A stretch of 64,000 nucleotides of DNA from Scatophagus argus (taxonomy: Eukaryota > Chordata > Actinopteri > Scatophagidae). The position numbers and the translations under genes are program-made. Of this stretch, positions 14,193 through 24,820 are shown one piece after another; the first letter of the stretch is position 1, and the number at the start of each line of letters is the position of its first letter. A model generated the notes under the pieces. The model was not told the DNA's origin and made no database searches. It saw only the letters and a program-made list of their open reading frames with translations. The stretch lies in NCBI RefSeq assembly GCF_020382885.2, contig NC_058512.1, forward strand, positions 11,124,802 through 11,188,801, written 5' to 3'.

Positions 14193-14380
14193 GGCATCAG
14201 AGAAAATGTATATATTTTCACTGGAAACTCTGCTCAAATATGCCTTGAAGCTTTGGGATCTGCATACACACAGCCACCGTACAATTAAACCTCCTTTGTT
14301 GTTTCTATATTAAATATTGAAAAAGAATTATGTGTAAAACTGTGATACACACCCTCTGTCTCCTGAGTAGTATGGCTCAT
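3610..14380 (-). CDS. exd3: Exonuclease mut-7 homolog, 3' end missing
   Basis: Predicted 3'-5' exonuclease: an N-terminal helical region, a DEDDy domain and a C-terminal Mut7-C domain. Eighteen in-phase coding exons, 5' to 3': 14380-14353, 11122-11058, 10290-10129, 9589-9404, 9285-9232, 9102-8963, 8871-8765, 8682-8609, 7794-7756, 7601-7435, 7025-6872, 6739-6541, 6446-6337, 5499-5316, 5172-5000, 4231-4022, 3903-3850, 3741-3610 (746 codons). Exo motif I is DMEW (exon 6739-6541), motif II the Asp of GYGMSGDLK, and motif [16 protein letters not shown]. The Mut7-C part includes [18 protein letters not shown] and EGRCLSLDC. The start [10 protein letters not shown] is chosen because its exon ends in the one-base phase that the next exon needs. 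The last exon stops at FSRCQ before a good GTAAGTA donor. Human EXD3 continues for roughly 130 residues, including a zinc ribbon, which I could not find. Confidence 0.93.
4270..4400 (+). repeat. Teleost interspersed repeat fragment
   Basis: Within an exd3 intron. It reads 'CTGATCCCCACATGGGGATT' and then 'TGCACCACAGTACATGGAGG', 'TCAAAGCACAGGGTGAGC' and 'GACTGCACCACTGGAGC'. This matches a very common fish repeat in which 'TTGATCCC...GGGGAAATT' is followed by 'GGTCAGAGCACAGGGTCAGC'. Recognised from memory; a repeat-library search would give the family name. Confidence 0.6.
7630..7745. repeat. Compound TATC / TA / TG microsatellite
   Basis: TATC repeats (about 7636-7662) run through TATAGA units and a CACACG spacer into a TA run of about 40 bp and a short TG run. 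It sits in an exd3 intron just 5' (coordinate-wise) of the 39-nt exon at 7756-7794. On the minus strand it therefore lies immediately downstream of that exon's donor. Confidence 0.9.
10853..10894. repeat. CA microsatellite
   Basis: CA repeats with one AA interruption, in the exd3 intron between 10290 and 11058. Confidence 0.9.
11722..11791. repeat. Imperfect tandem duplication, two 26-bp copies
   Basis: The words AACAGGCAAAGCTGAGCAGC.. (11722-11747) and AACAGGCATAGCAAAGCAGC.. (11766-11791) share both ends, including CCATAAC, with a period of 44 bp. The copies sit in the first coding intron of exd3. There is no coding potential. Confidence 0.6.
14146..14190. repeat. CA microsatellite
   Basis: Uninterrupted CA run of about 44 bp, in the first coding intron of exd3 close to its first coding exon. 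Confidence 0.95.
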
Positions 14381-16285
14381 TTGTGTCCACAGGATGGTAT
14401 GCTGCTGTCACACTGTTGAGGAAGGCACACATAACAACACAGCACTATAAACAGGACAACTCCACCATAACTGTACAAATATATCACTGTCACAATATAA
14501 AAGTAGAGATACTTTTATTTGCAAAATGTGCAATTGCACACCACACCAGCTAAGAGGCTGAAACAGATTACTTTATGTATAGTTTGTAAAATTATGAACT
14601 TATTCCCAACTATTTTGGGCAACAATTTTGCAGTATCTTGAATTATGTTACTGTGATAAGTTAAATGACACCAAAATAAAGTGAGAAAAAATATATATGA
14701 TTATTAGCCAGTTTATCTGATATTATCATCCCTGCCCACACAGGCACACACACAGAAACCTGTGGGAACAGCAGCCTGAGAAAGGGCAAGATGCCAGCTG
14801 GCTATGAGACTTGATTTCAGCCGGAGGATGTTTTTTTTTTTAGGCCTGAAGTTTGGTTGTTTCTCCTTGTCTAAATGTCTGTAGCCTCTAGAGGCAGGCA
14901 TTGGCACTTAACCCTGTCCGTGCAACAGCATGAGGAGCAAGAAAACAGAGCCCTGGTATTATCTTCTATCCCCACCTAGAGGTGATCAGACACATTCTAC
15001 TTCCTCATTGCTTCAACTCACATTTTATGCTAGCAAACATTAGCTTGTTTGGCTCCGACAAATTAAGCAGCACCTTCTGGTGGCATCAGTCACAGTGTTA
15101 ATTTAGTACTTGCTCGAGTATTTCTGGTGTTAGAGCCAACCAAAACACCAACAGCGCCAACAGAGACGTTGTATTGATTAGCTCGTGACTCACTTCAAGC
15201 TAGCTCAAAACTCAGTGCTAGGCTGTCAAGCTGGGCTCCGATACACAGTCGACTTTAGTGTGTTAGCAAACGAAATATATTTAATTACAATAATGCGTTG
15301 TCGATGTGAATGGACTCACCATGTATTATTTGCTTCCAGTAAGTTAACATCAGGTGGACTACAGTACCTACCTAGTTAACTTTAAATACACAGTCTATAG
15401 TGGGGACTTCAGACCAATATCTCAGTAGTTGTTTTTTTTTTACTTGTAACAATTTTTACTCAGAGTAAATCCTCCCAGGCAGTGTCATGGTCTCACACTC
15501 TACACAAATCCGGCTTTATTCGTCAAGACTTACAGATCGAAACCATGAAATATGTTATAACCCTAACAGAAAACATACATAACTACAAGTTCAGATATTT
15601 AATTGATTGCGTTTAATCAGGAGCGATGAATATTCTGTTGGTAAGGTTGCCTGTAAAACTAAACATAGGGCGAATTAAACCCTCTTCATTCTTGGTCTAC
15701 TACTTGGTTTTGAGTGAAGACTGTCAAGCAGGATCAAGGTGCACTATCGCCACCTTCTGGTCATGGAACGCGGAGCAGATATTTTTGTGTTAGTTGAGTT
15801 TCTTTTCCACATAAACAACAAAACAGAATAACAAAATCGAAAATACAGTTGAACACAATAGAAATAGCTGAACATATGAATGGGCCTTATGCATTCATTC
15901 CTCAATAGTCATTTATCTTTGTGTAATGTAGGTAAACATATAACAGTTCTTAAAACTTTACTCTGCGCGACACTTGGTCACGTGGTCGATGTTGTTTACC
16001 ACGTGCTCTGCGTGTCACCACTTAAAATGACGTAGCGGCGGTCCGCTGTACTCCAGTCAGTTTCTGTTGTAAATATAGTTAACGCTGTTATTTATAGGAG
16101 CTGAATTCATCGCCGCTCTGCATCATATTCCGCCGTGGGCTCTGCTGAATTGTCACATTGGCATCAAACATAAATCTGGCTGACAGCTGATCGAGGAGAG
16201 CAACGTTGTTACTGTTTATTCCAATACAGTTAGCATTAGCTGCTGGATCTCACAGCAAAGCTAGCCAGCTAGTTGCTTAGCAGTT
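14381..16285. promoter_or_regulatory. Divergent promoter region of exd3 and cdc37l1
   Basis: The two start codons face away from each other, 1.9 kb apart. On the exd3 side an acceptor-like CTCAACAG lies just upstream of its ATG, so a non-coding first exon further right is likely. Near the cdc37l1 side are two perfect CACGTG boxes (15979-15984 and 16000-16005), a TGACGT half-CRE (16028-16033) and a CpG-richer stretch. A CTCF-like core lies at 15747-15760 (minus strand CCAGAAGGTGGCGA). GCTAGC/GTTAGC words fill 16228-16282. The exact start sites are not visible. Confidence 0.6.
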
Positions 16286-19200
16286 ATGGAGTGGCTGAGC
16301 AAAGGCTCTTCAGTTTACTCCTGTGAAGAGTATGACAGTGAACCGTCTTCTACAGCCAGGGGCTTCAGTGGTACTAATCCCCACCAACAGGTAATTAGCT
16401 CATGCTAGTGACCGGGTTGTTGGCGAAAGACTTTTACCTTACTTGACATCACAGACATAACGGAATGGTGTTAAACGCATGCTAACTAGCTAAACCTATT
16501 TAGGGATCACTGGAGTGTGTTCTTGCCAAGTTCGTTTGCTTGTCAGTTAGCAGCGCAGTATTTACCTGTCTTTCGATAGTGTTAGATTTATTTTTTTATT
16601 CCGTTTCCCAGTTTCTTCCTTCGCCACTGTGGCATTATTATATTAGATTTGGGGGAGCAGCTGCCATCGTAGTTATCCAACAACTGTCATGGTGCAAAAC
16701 ATTAGTGTCCAGGCTGCATACTATAGGGAATGCTAACCCAGATATGCACAGTCTGGCTGGCTGTTTTCCACTTTAACGCACGGTTGCAAGGTAAACATAT
16801 CATTGTTAATGTCATCGCCCTGTCAGGACGTTGCTGAAATCCGCGTCAGATAGTACATAGATCCTCGGTACTCACATACTGGCTGCTATGCGCCGTGTAA
16901 AGTGGAAACAAGCATTGACTTATATTTAGCCCTGTCGCCCCGCCCTGTACCAAATACTGCATGGTTGTGGTCATGAAAGCTTTAAAAGCAAAAGGCCTAC
17001 ATTTTATTTGTGATTCAGAGCGAGTAGAGCCAATCCTGTCTCCTCAGGAAGAGGTCATGACTGTGACTTCCGCATAGCAATTTTTGCATGTTCAACCTAA
17101 ACACTGATAGACTGTGCTTGAACAAGTTAATATACACTACTACCACAGGATTCTTGCAGGCATGCAAGTGTTTGCTCTGATATGCTAATTTGATCTAGTA
17201 GATAGTGTAGATCTTTTTTTTTGAGATGGGAAATATTTCCTTCCGTAATTTGTACAAACTACAATAACACTGGATAAATGTGTAATAAATGTGGAAATAA
17301 TAAGGGCTTGCCTGAATAAGGACAAAAGATCTACTGTTAATTTGAGTCACTGACAGTATGTTCCTCAAGTACTAATGTCTTTGTCTTCTCCTGATCTCAC
17401 ACCAGTCAGCATCATCGCATCTTTGTGATTGCGCCATGGTGTCACTGTGTCAGAGCCAGCAGCGCTGTGTCAAGGCCTCTATCGTCTCCAGCTGGAGGCT
17501 GGCCGAGGCCCAGGATCAACTGTGCTCTCTAGGCGTCCACAGCTCCGAGTCCCTCGAGCAGGAACGCGCTCGGACTCTGGCTTGCCCCAGTGAGCTCACA
17601 CACACTGAAGAGGAGTGGCGCCGCAAGGAGAGCATGCTGGGAGGTCAGGAGCCCAGCCGCAGTCCTGTGCTCGGAGCTGTTGGAAGCTGGGACGTTTTTG
17701 ATAAGGTAAGTTTGCAAATAGTTTGGATTTTTAATTATTATTATTTTTTTTTAATTCTTGTGAACAACTGTGACATGTTAAGCGTGACCTAGAAAAATAA
17801 AAGCAATCAGAACATTTAAATGATGTCTATTAACATTTTTTTATATTTATTTGACTGTCTCTACCTGCTGTATACTAACCATGTAGCAAAGTCAAAAGTT
17901 AATGTCTATCTGCTCCAGAGTATCATCAATGTCCCAAATCAGCAAGTAGAAAGGGATCAGGACAAGTGCAAGACGTTTCTTCAAAAGTATGAGAAAGAGC
18001 TCAGGCATTTTGGTAAGTGAGATGCCAAATATGAAGTCTCTAATATGACTAGTCTCACCCTCAGAAGTTATGGCTGAAAGGTGAAAAGGTTAACTGCATG
18101 AGCTTAAGCATCTAATGATACAAAACTGTCTCTGTTTTGCATTTATGAAAGGTACAAAACAGTAGCAAGCAACAAGCTTTTGTTTGACCATAGTTTCACA
18201 TACAGAGATCACCCATTTGGTCCTTTTTCAGTGAATCTGAAATTATGTTTTTTTTTTTTTCTTCTATCCATTCATCAGGTATGCTGCGGAGATGGGACGA
18301 CAGTCAGCGATTCCTTGCAGACATACCTCAGATCATCTGTGAGGAAACGGCAAACTACTTAATTCTGTGGTGCATCCGACTACAGCAAGAAGGGGTAAGG
18401 CGGCTAGTGTTATTTTATCTTTTTACCAAACCAACAAGGAATTTATCCTGCTAATTATTATTGACATTTGAGTCAAATCCTAATATAGCTTATACTATAA
18501 GAGTCGTGTTGTATCCCTTTATTATGAGCAGGGCCAGCGCAGCTCATTCCTCCTAGCTAGTCAAATTAGAAAAGCAGTGGAAACATGGAACCACATGCCT
18601 GAGTATGTGCACTGACATCTGCAGGCACTGACAGTGCTGTTACTAATAACAGTAAGGATGGCGCTGTTGTAATCAAGTGTACCAGCGAGTCATGACGGTG
18701 AGTCAGCATGTGCAAGACAAACTGGAGCAGCAAAAATGGAATTCAGCCATCATCCATTTAAAATGTCTTCTGTTAGACAGGCTGTAAACAGCACATATTG
18801 CATCGACGATAAGTGTTAAGATTTCATCAATTATGCAGCACAAATGATTTGAAACAAGACAGAAAAATGTAGTGTTTGAGGGGAAAAAGTGTTTTTGAGG
18901 TTAGTGGACAGCTCAAGAGGCGAGAGAGGACGACCTATTAAACAGTCAGACATAAAATCATTGTTTTCGTTTCCTGCAGAAAGAAGCATTGATGGAGCAG
19001 GTGGCTCACCAAGCTGTAGTCATGCAGTTCATTCTGGAGATGGCTTCAAACTCCCAGCAGGATCCTCGAGGCTGCTTCAGACAGTTCTTCCAGAAAGCCA
19101 AAGTAAGACGCACAAATCTAATTAATACTGTGTGCACATAGTGAATCTGTTGATTCAGGCTACCTGGAATACATTTTGTTTTGTGTTACAGACATTGCTA

Positions 19201-21253
19201 TGCTCTGTGCCTGATTGATTCCATGTCAAACAGGTGTTGTTTGCTTTATGCCATTCGTATTCCTTTTCTTTGTATCTTTGCTTTTGTTACCATGTAGGAT
19301 GGACAAGACGTCTACTTAGAAGTCTTCCACACAGAGCTTGAGGCCTTTAAATACAGAGTGAGAGAATACACAGTCAAAAGCAGAGGCGATATAGTCAACA
19401 GCGTTGAACAGCATAACACTGACACAAACCGCAGACTCGACCCCAAAGAAGCCCTGGACTCTTTATCTCCAGTAAGTGCTCCTTCTCTCTTTTTCCCCAT
19501 TGCTGCTGAGGCTCATACACGCATGCTGTTACCCCACACAGCTGTGAGGTGGCACCACTGACCGATTATATGTTATTCCCCTGATATACTGCACTCAATA
19601 CAGATCATCTTTGTCAGGTTGTAAATTGTCAGCACACAGAAGAAGCAAATTATTTTTGCTTGCTCATGTTCAGTTTCAAGATGTGTTTTTCATACACTCT
19701 GACAGCACCAGGGACATCATGGCAATTAGAAAAACATGGATTAGCCCACAAACCGGTGAGACCAGATGAAAGTCTTTGTGGACCACCTAAAGTGAAAGCC
19801 CAGTTTTCTGCCACACAGTAGAAACTTGATACGCACCTTTAATTTTGCATGACTCAGTCAAAGGTGCTCGCTGGTTGTGTGATGTCCGAAGCTAAAGCTC
19901 GACAATCTAGCAGTGGTACCTGTTGGGAAAAGACAATAAATTTAACATGGACTCAGTTGGACATCACACAGACTTCGTACTAGTGAGACTGCAGGATTAA
20001 GTCAACTTGGTGTCCAGTCACACATGTGAAAGGGACTTAAAATAATCGGAACTGTGAGCCTGTATGAGTGAACGACCCGCTGAGGCGGATTAATAATCTG
20101 CCTGAAAATGTATCAGTTAAATCAAGCATTCATGAGGTACTTTAGAGGAGATTTCAAAATATCAAGAAATATGCCTTGTTTCCCTATATACCCTTAAAAC
20201 ATTGCAATATTATTTCCAGACCACATTGTCCAGCCTGATGTGTTTGCGTATTTCCCAAGTCTAAACTATAGATACTACCTTCATGCCTGCCATCAGTCCG
20301 TCTTTGTCCCCGCTCTATATTCATCAGCAGCTCAGGTAAATTCCCACTTGGAAGAACATTATGCTACATCATTTTGTTTCCTGGATACATGAGTGGAGCT
20401 TCAGCAGCTCTGCCATTTTAAAGAAAAGGAGAGGTTTCATCTGAGTCACCCTGAGTTGTCTGTCTCTTACACACATACACATTAAAGGCCCATTGTATAT
20501 GAAAGTGTAAACTAATGACAGGCATAAAAGATATTTTATTTTAAGGAAAGCGTTTCAATATTCAGATGACGTAGAGTGTGAAAGTTGCCTAACGGCTACT
20601 TAGTAAACTAATCTCTCTGTAGTGTAAAAGCCTTTTGTTGAGTGAGAGAGAATGAGGCTTCCTCCCCCTCGTTGGCCCCACAGCCTGACTAGCTGCCAAA
20701 CATCTACTCGGAGAGAAGAAAAAAACCTCCTCCTCTCCCCCCACAGAGGGAAATTGGCTACCCAGGAGTCTGACTGAGCCTGTTGAAACTGAGGCCTGCC
20801 TCTCTAGGACCTGCATTTGGATTTGTGCCATTTCCTTCTTGTAGCATCTCTCCTCACCCTCAGTTTGAGCTCCTGTCAGTCTCTGAGGAGCATGTGTACA
20901 TGCGAAGCTGTCTATTTATAAAGAGCATTTGTTTGGGATAAATTCAAAATGTTAGTTTTAGGTCAGATCAGTGTTGAAGAGGCAGAGTGCAGTTACGTAA
21001 CCATTATAATCCTCTAACCAGGCAACAGTAGCTTAATCCCCTAGAATCTCTCCAGTGCTGTTAAAACCTATTTTTGATTTTAATTTGTGCATGACAGTCC
21101 TCACCTGTGAATGGATTATTGATCGTCTCTCCCTCTCTTCTCTCCGTCCACTAGGTGGCAGAGTATCCAGTCAAGCGTTGCATAGAGACCGGATTGTGGA
21201 CAAAGGATGACATTACAGAAACAGACGATATGCGCATGATGGAGACCTCGTAG
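16286..21253 (+). CDS. cdc37l1: Hsp90 co-chaperone Cdc37-like 1
   Basis: Cytosolic Cdc37-family co-chaperone that binds Hsp90 and Hsp70. Seven coding exons: 16286-16390, 17406-17705, 17919-18012, 18279-18394, 18980-19102, 19298-19471, 21155-21253. Phases agree throughout and give 336 residues; human CDC37L1, from memory, has 337. The N-terminus MEWLSKGSSVYSCEEYDSEP is acidic and divergent. The second exon holds the conserved coiled segment (SSWRLAEAQDQL, ESLEQERA, EEEWRRKE). Central diagnostic motifs are FLQKYEKELRHFG, MLRRWDDSQRFL, CEETANYLILWC and ALMEQVAHQAVVMQFILEMA with DPRGCFRQFFQKAK, which form the Hsp90-binding region of the family. The gene ends in TKDDITETDDMRMMETS. It is head-to-head with exd3 and tail-to-tail with ak3; the cdc37l1-ak3-rcl1 order matches human 9p24. 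There is an AATAAA only 122 bp after the stop. Confidence 0.96.
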
Positions 21254-21374
21254 GGATTGTAGGATTGGCCCCTGCTTTTCTCCCATCTCCACAGCCTCCC
21301 CATTAAGGAACTACATGAATTTTAAGCCCCCTTCACACAGCAGACCCGCCTGAAAAACACCAGTGCAGAAGAGG

Positions 21375-21380
21375 AATAAA
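21375..21380 (+). other. Proximal polyadenylation signal of cdc37l1
   Basis: Canonical AATAAA lying 122 bp after the stop codon, the first such hexamer on the plus strand. Confidence 0.5.
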
Positions 21381-23300
21381 CAGAGAAATGATTAATCTTT
21401 TGTGGTGAAAATTTCAGTGGAGAACCTGCGGGAAATAATGTTGCACTGATGGTAAACATTTCTCATTGAGGTTGGTATATCACTGTGGTTGGCCTCTGGC
21501 GAACGTGGTTCCTCCGCGGTCTCTTGGTGGCTAAATGCATATGTTGTGCTGTAACCCTGGTTATACAGATGGAGTTCTTACACTCTTCAAGCTGGTATTC
21601 TGAAAAAGGGAAGCATTCGTCAATTAAAGCAAAACAACAAGTTGACAAATCCAAAATAAAAATCCAGACAACACAAAGAATACTAAACCCATAAAATCTT
21701 TGGGCCAAAGTCAGTTATGTGTGAGTATGAGTACTGCTCACTGGGACTCATCTGAAGAGCATCGTTATAGCTGCTTAAAATGAATCGTGTCAAGTATAAG
21801 GGAAGAATGACAGACGCATGAGTGGTGAGCATTTAATACATACAGTGTACTAAAGTAAGACTACCTGATCGTGTTTCTACAGGTTCAGTGTACAGTAACT
21901 ACTGTGACGTAGGAGGTGGTTGCTCAGCAGTTGTGACCTGTTTGATTTGTGATCAGACTCTTCCGAGCACGTTTGGGACGCAGTTCACCTGAAGGCAAGG
22001 CTGTGGTTTTATGTCCAGAATAATAGCTGTCATACCTTTATATTTGGTACAGACATGTATGGCCTCACATCTTCTATTATTTTTTGCAATAAGCAGAAGC
22101 AGTTTGTCCCTATTTAATGGCATCATGTCTCAATTTGTAAAGTATACAGTAATTCAGTTGTGGTTTTTCGTGTTTTCCCCAGCATTTAACTTGTTAGGCT
22201 GGAATGAAGTCTAGGAGGGGGTCAGACAAAACAGGTGTTCATGATGGTAGCAACAAAAGTTACTAAAAATGATTGGTTATGCAAATGCAGAGTAGGAGCT
22301 TACATTGTTGGTTTTGAACACTTGAACCATTTGTGTCATTTTGCATCTTTCTAAAAGGACAAAAGTGGTTTTAATGTTTAAGGGGGTGGGCAGTCGGAGG
22401 ATCTTATATCGTCATTGATCTCGAAGGCATCCACAATCTACCTCAGGTGAATCGTTAAGATTGCAGTGTTCAGAGTACCCTTCTATTTCTAAACTTAACA
22501 TAACCCCATTGACTGGCAGATCTACATGCACATATCATGAGTGATGTAGAAAAGTATTCCTAGTGTTGTCTGGAGCATAAAGCTTAAATGTTAAATAAGA
22601 TTTCCTCCATTACCACTACATGTTCAGATTTTTATCTAGTGTTTAAATCTGTAGATAAACATACAAAATTACTGTTAAATCAATTGACTTTCCACATTGT
22701 CCACTTAGAAAAAAAAAAACAAAAACGTGACAATTATGACAGTAATTGTTGTGCCGTGGCTCACATTGACCTTTGCTGTGACGGAGCTGATCAGCCTTTC
22801 TTAACAATAGTCAGTTGTTATTTATGCGGCATGCTTTTCAGTTTGTGACAGTGATAACTCAGTATTTATTACATGGCAAAGCACACAGCTTTCGATGCAA
22901 ATTTGCATTTTAGATGGACAAAGTCAACCCAATTATATCAGGATATTTGAGGGTGTAAATGTGAATTATCCATATTCTAAGGTGTGTCTGTGTTGTTTAT
23001 GTATAATTAAAGCCTTAAGTTACAACTGGCATGCAGCTGATAGAGTTCAAATCAATTGATCTCTTAGTACATAAAAGGCTTACTAAGCCTTCAAGGCCTT
23101 TGTGTATTTATTTTGGGCCCAAGCAAAACCTTCTTATATTTTCTTTACCAGCTTGCCATCTGTATTCAGCCGAGTCACAACCACCAGTTTCCTTATAGCT
23201 ACAAGTTCTCTGTGCAGACTGTTGTTGGTGTTGTGCGGGTTAAACTTCTGGATTCTTGGTTATGCACCTGAGCAGGAGCTTAAAAAGCACCGTTATGGAA

Positions 23301-23330
23301 GGGAGGGTTTGGGAGGGGGGGGGCGGGGGG
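23301..23330 (+). other. G-quadruplex-forming run
   Basis: GGGAGGGTTTGGGAGGGGGG continues to GGGCGGGGGG, giving at least four G-tracts of three or more separated by loops of 1-3 bases. It is on the sense strand of a possible extended cdc37l1 3' UTR. Confidence 0.7.
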
Positions 23331-24389
23331 CTGAGCTCTCCACAAAGACTTTTACTGTATATTTGTATCTGAATGCATCTGAATGTGTGTCCTGCACTTT
23401 ATATTTCTCTCTTCAAACCAGAAAACGTTTTAAAAAAAGAGGCCAAGGTGGAATGAGTGAAGCACTTGACTGTATTTTTCTTCCCAGTCATCAAGAATTT
23501 TTATTTTACAGGTAGGCTGTAGGCTGAGTTTGTGTTTTGAAATGTGTGACATTTTGCATTGTTTTACTTTTGTACTCTGTTGTTGGTTGACTTTGGTTTC
23601 GAGGGTTGTGCCAGATTTATTAGGCTTAGAGTTAACTGTCACCCTTAATGATGACAGTATTGTTTAACATGACAGCTAAAATCCGTGTGAAAATCTGCTG
23701 AGTAACATGATCAGTAAGACTTATTGCAGGCTGTGGAATTAAAGATGCCATATGATGCATTAAAGTACGATACGCGTGTTTATGAGTCAGAGCTGTTATT
23801 TGATGCATAGTTGATGCTACAGTGCACCTGGTGTTATCTCACTGGTCATTGTGTCTACTTTACCATACAGTGCTAGTGTCGGGCAGTTCGCAGATGTATC
23901 ATAAATACTGTAAACATAAACAGGTATTGTGAGCATCGAAGCTAAAACAATGTGCTTTAGTGGTCTAATTGTGTTTCTTTTTTCTCTTTTTGTCCACAGT
24001 GACTAATCAACTATGCAAGATAATCATATGGCTTATTCTGTTGTACTGAACCTGTGGTCAGTGTCCATAGTGTCTTAACTTCCCAAATTATCTAAAAATT
24101 ATTGCAATATTTGCAACCCTGAGATTGAAAGACTTGTGAGAACTGTGAGCTTTAAGAAAATGAGTCATTCACAGTAGAACATTTGGCTTCTCTTGCCACT
24201 GTTGAAAGCTCAAATATAAAACCTCAATATCTGTGTCTTGTGGTCAGTTGCCACATTCCTTTGTTGACGTGCATTAATTATAAATCGGGATCCTCTTGAC
24301 GGGTTCAAAATTAAGAAGTCTAAAATGGTGCCATCTTTACATGGTAACTAACTTGACTGTTTTTAATGCTGCATGTCACTTGAACCAAA

Positions 24390-24641
24390 ATGCTCACCTT
24401 ATATTTAGTAACAAACAAAAAGAAGAAGGAAGAAGAAAAGAGGAAGCCGGTAAGGGCTTTAGACCCAAATAACAATGAAATGACCAACTTTTTCACTCAG
24501 CTCAGAGAGCTGCTACCAGCCAGTGACAGCCAGGAGGCTAATGTTACTAAAGACAAGATGCTAGTGCCAGTGAAGGAGCCACCACTACCTGAGAGAAAGA
24601 GGACACTGTCAGAAATAGAGAACATGTCCTCCGTGTGTTAA
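24390..24641 (+). CDS. Unidentified protein, probable last exon
   Basis: I do not recognise this protein. An 83-codon frame runs from an ATG at 24390. A plausible 3' splice site (CTTATATTTAG) ends at 24410, so the real coding part may begin at 24411 as a terminal exon. The sequence is basic at first (NKKKKEEEKRKPVRALDPN). It then carries NNEMTNFFTQLRELL, which resembles a degenerate PCNA-interacting box (the usual Gln replaced by Asn), and a charged tail with PPLPERKRTLSEIENMSSVC. Composition is richer in G and C than the flanks, and an AATAAA follows at 24815-24820. No upstream exon was found on this strand. It lies between the convergent cdc37l1 and ak3 genes. It could also be a chance ORF or an alternative cdc37l1 end, although direct phase-0 splicing from 19471 would hit an immediate stop. 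Confidence 0.35.
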   Translation: MLTLYLVTNKKKKEEEKRKPVRALDPNNNEMTNFFTQLRELLPASDSQEANVTKDKMLVPVKEPPLPERKRTLSEIENMSSVC

Positions 24642-24814
24642 CGTGGAAGAGAGTTAGGAACCGCATGCATGTGCTGGTTTGAGTGAAACAGATGTGGGAA
24701 GGGCCTGATAACTGGACCTGGTCCTGCGCAGGACTGGTCACTACTGCAGGTTCGCATTAAGTTCTAGGAAGCTTTTTGCGGCTCCAGATGGAGCTGCGTC
24801 GAGTCTGATAAATG

Positions 24815-24820
24815 AATAAA
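24815..24820 (+). other. Polyadenylation signal
   Basis: AATAAA lying 174 bp after the stop of the unidentified ORF at 24390-24641. Confidence 0.5.

Larger units (their letters stand above)
21254..24389. other. cdc37l1 3' UTR and downstream non-coding DNA
   Basis: The first polyadenylation signal is AATAAA at 21375-21380 and an alternative ATTAAA lies at 23006-23011. The stretch is A/T-rich with no exon I can defend. A guanine-rich run lies at 23301-23330. A strong isolated 3' splice site (polypyrimidine then TGTCCACAG) ends at 24000, but no open frame follows it. It could mark an untranslated exon of a longer cdc37l1 transcript or of the unidentified gene ending at 24641. Confidence 0.5.

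Noticed and set aside
22588-23515. Plus-strand ORFs as missing exons of the orphan gene at 24390
   Set aside because: They have no splice-site support and read like random A/T-rich translation.
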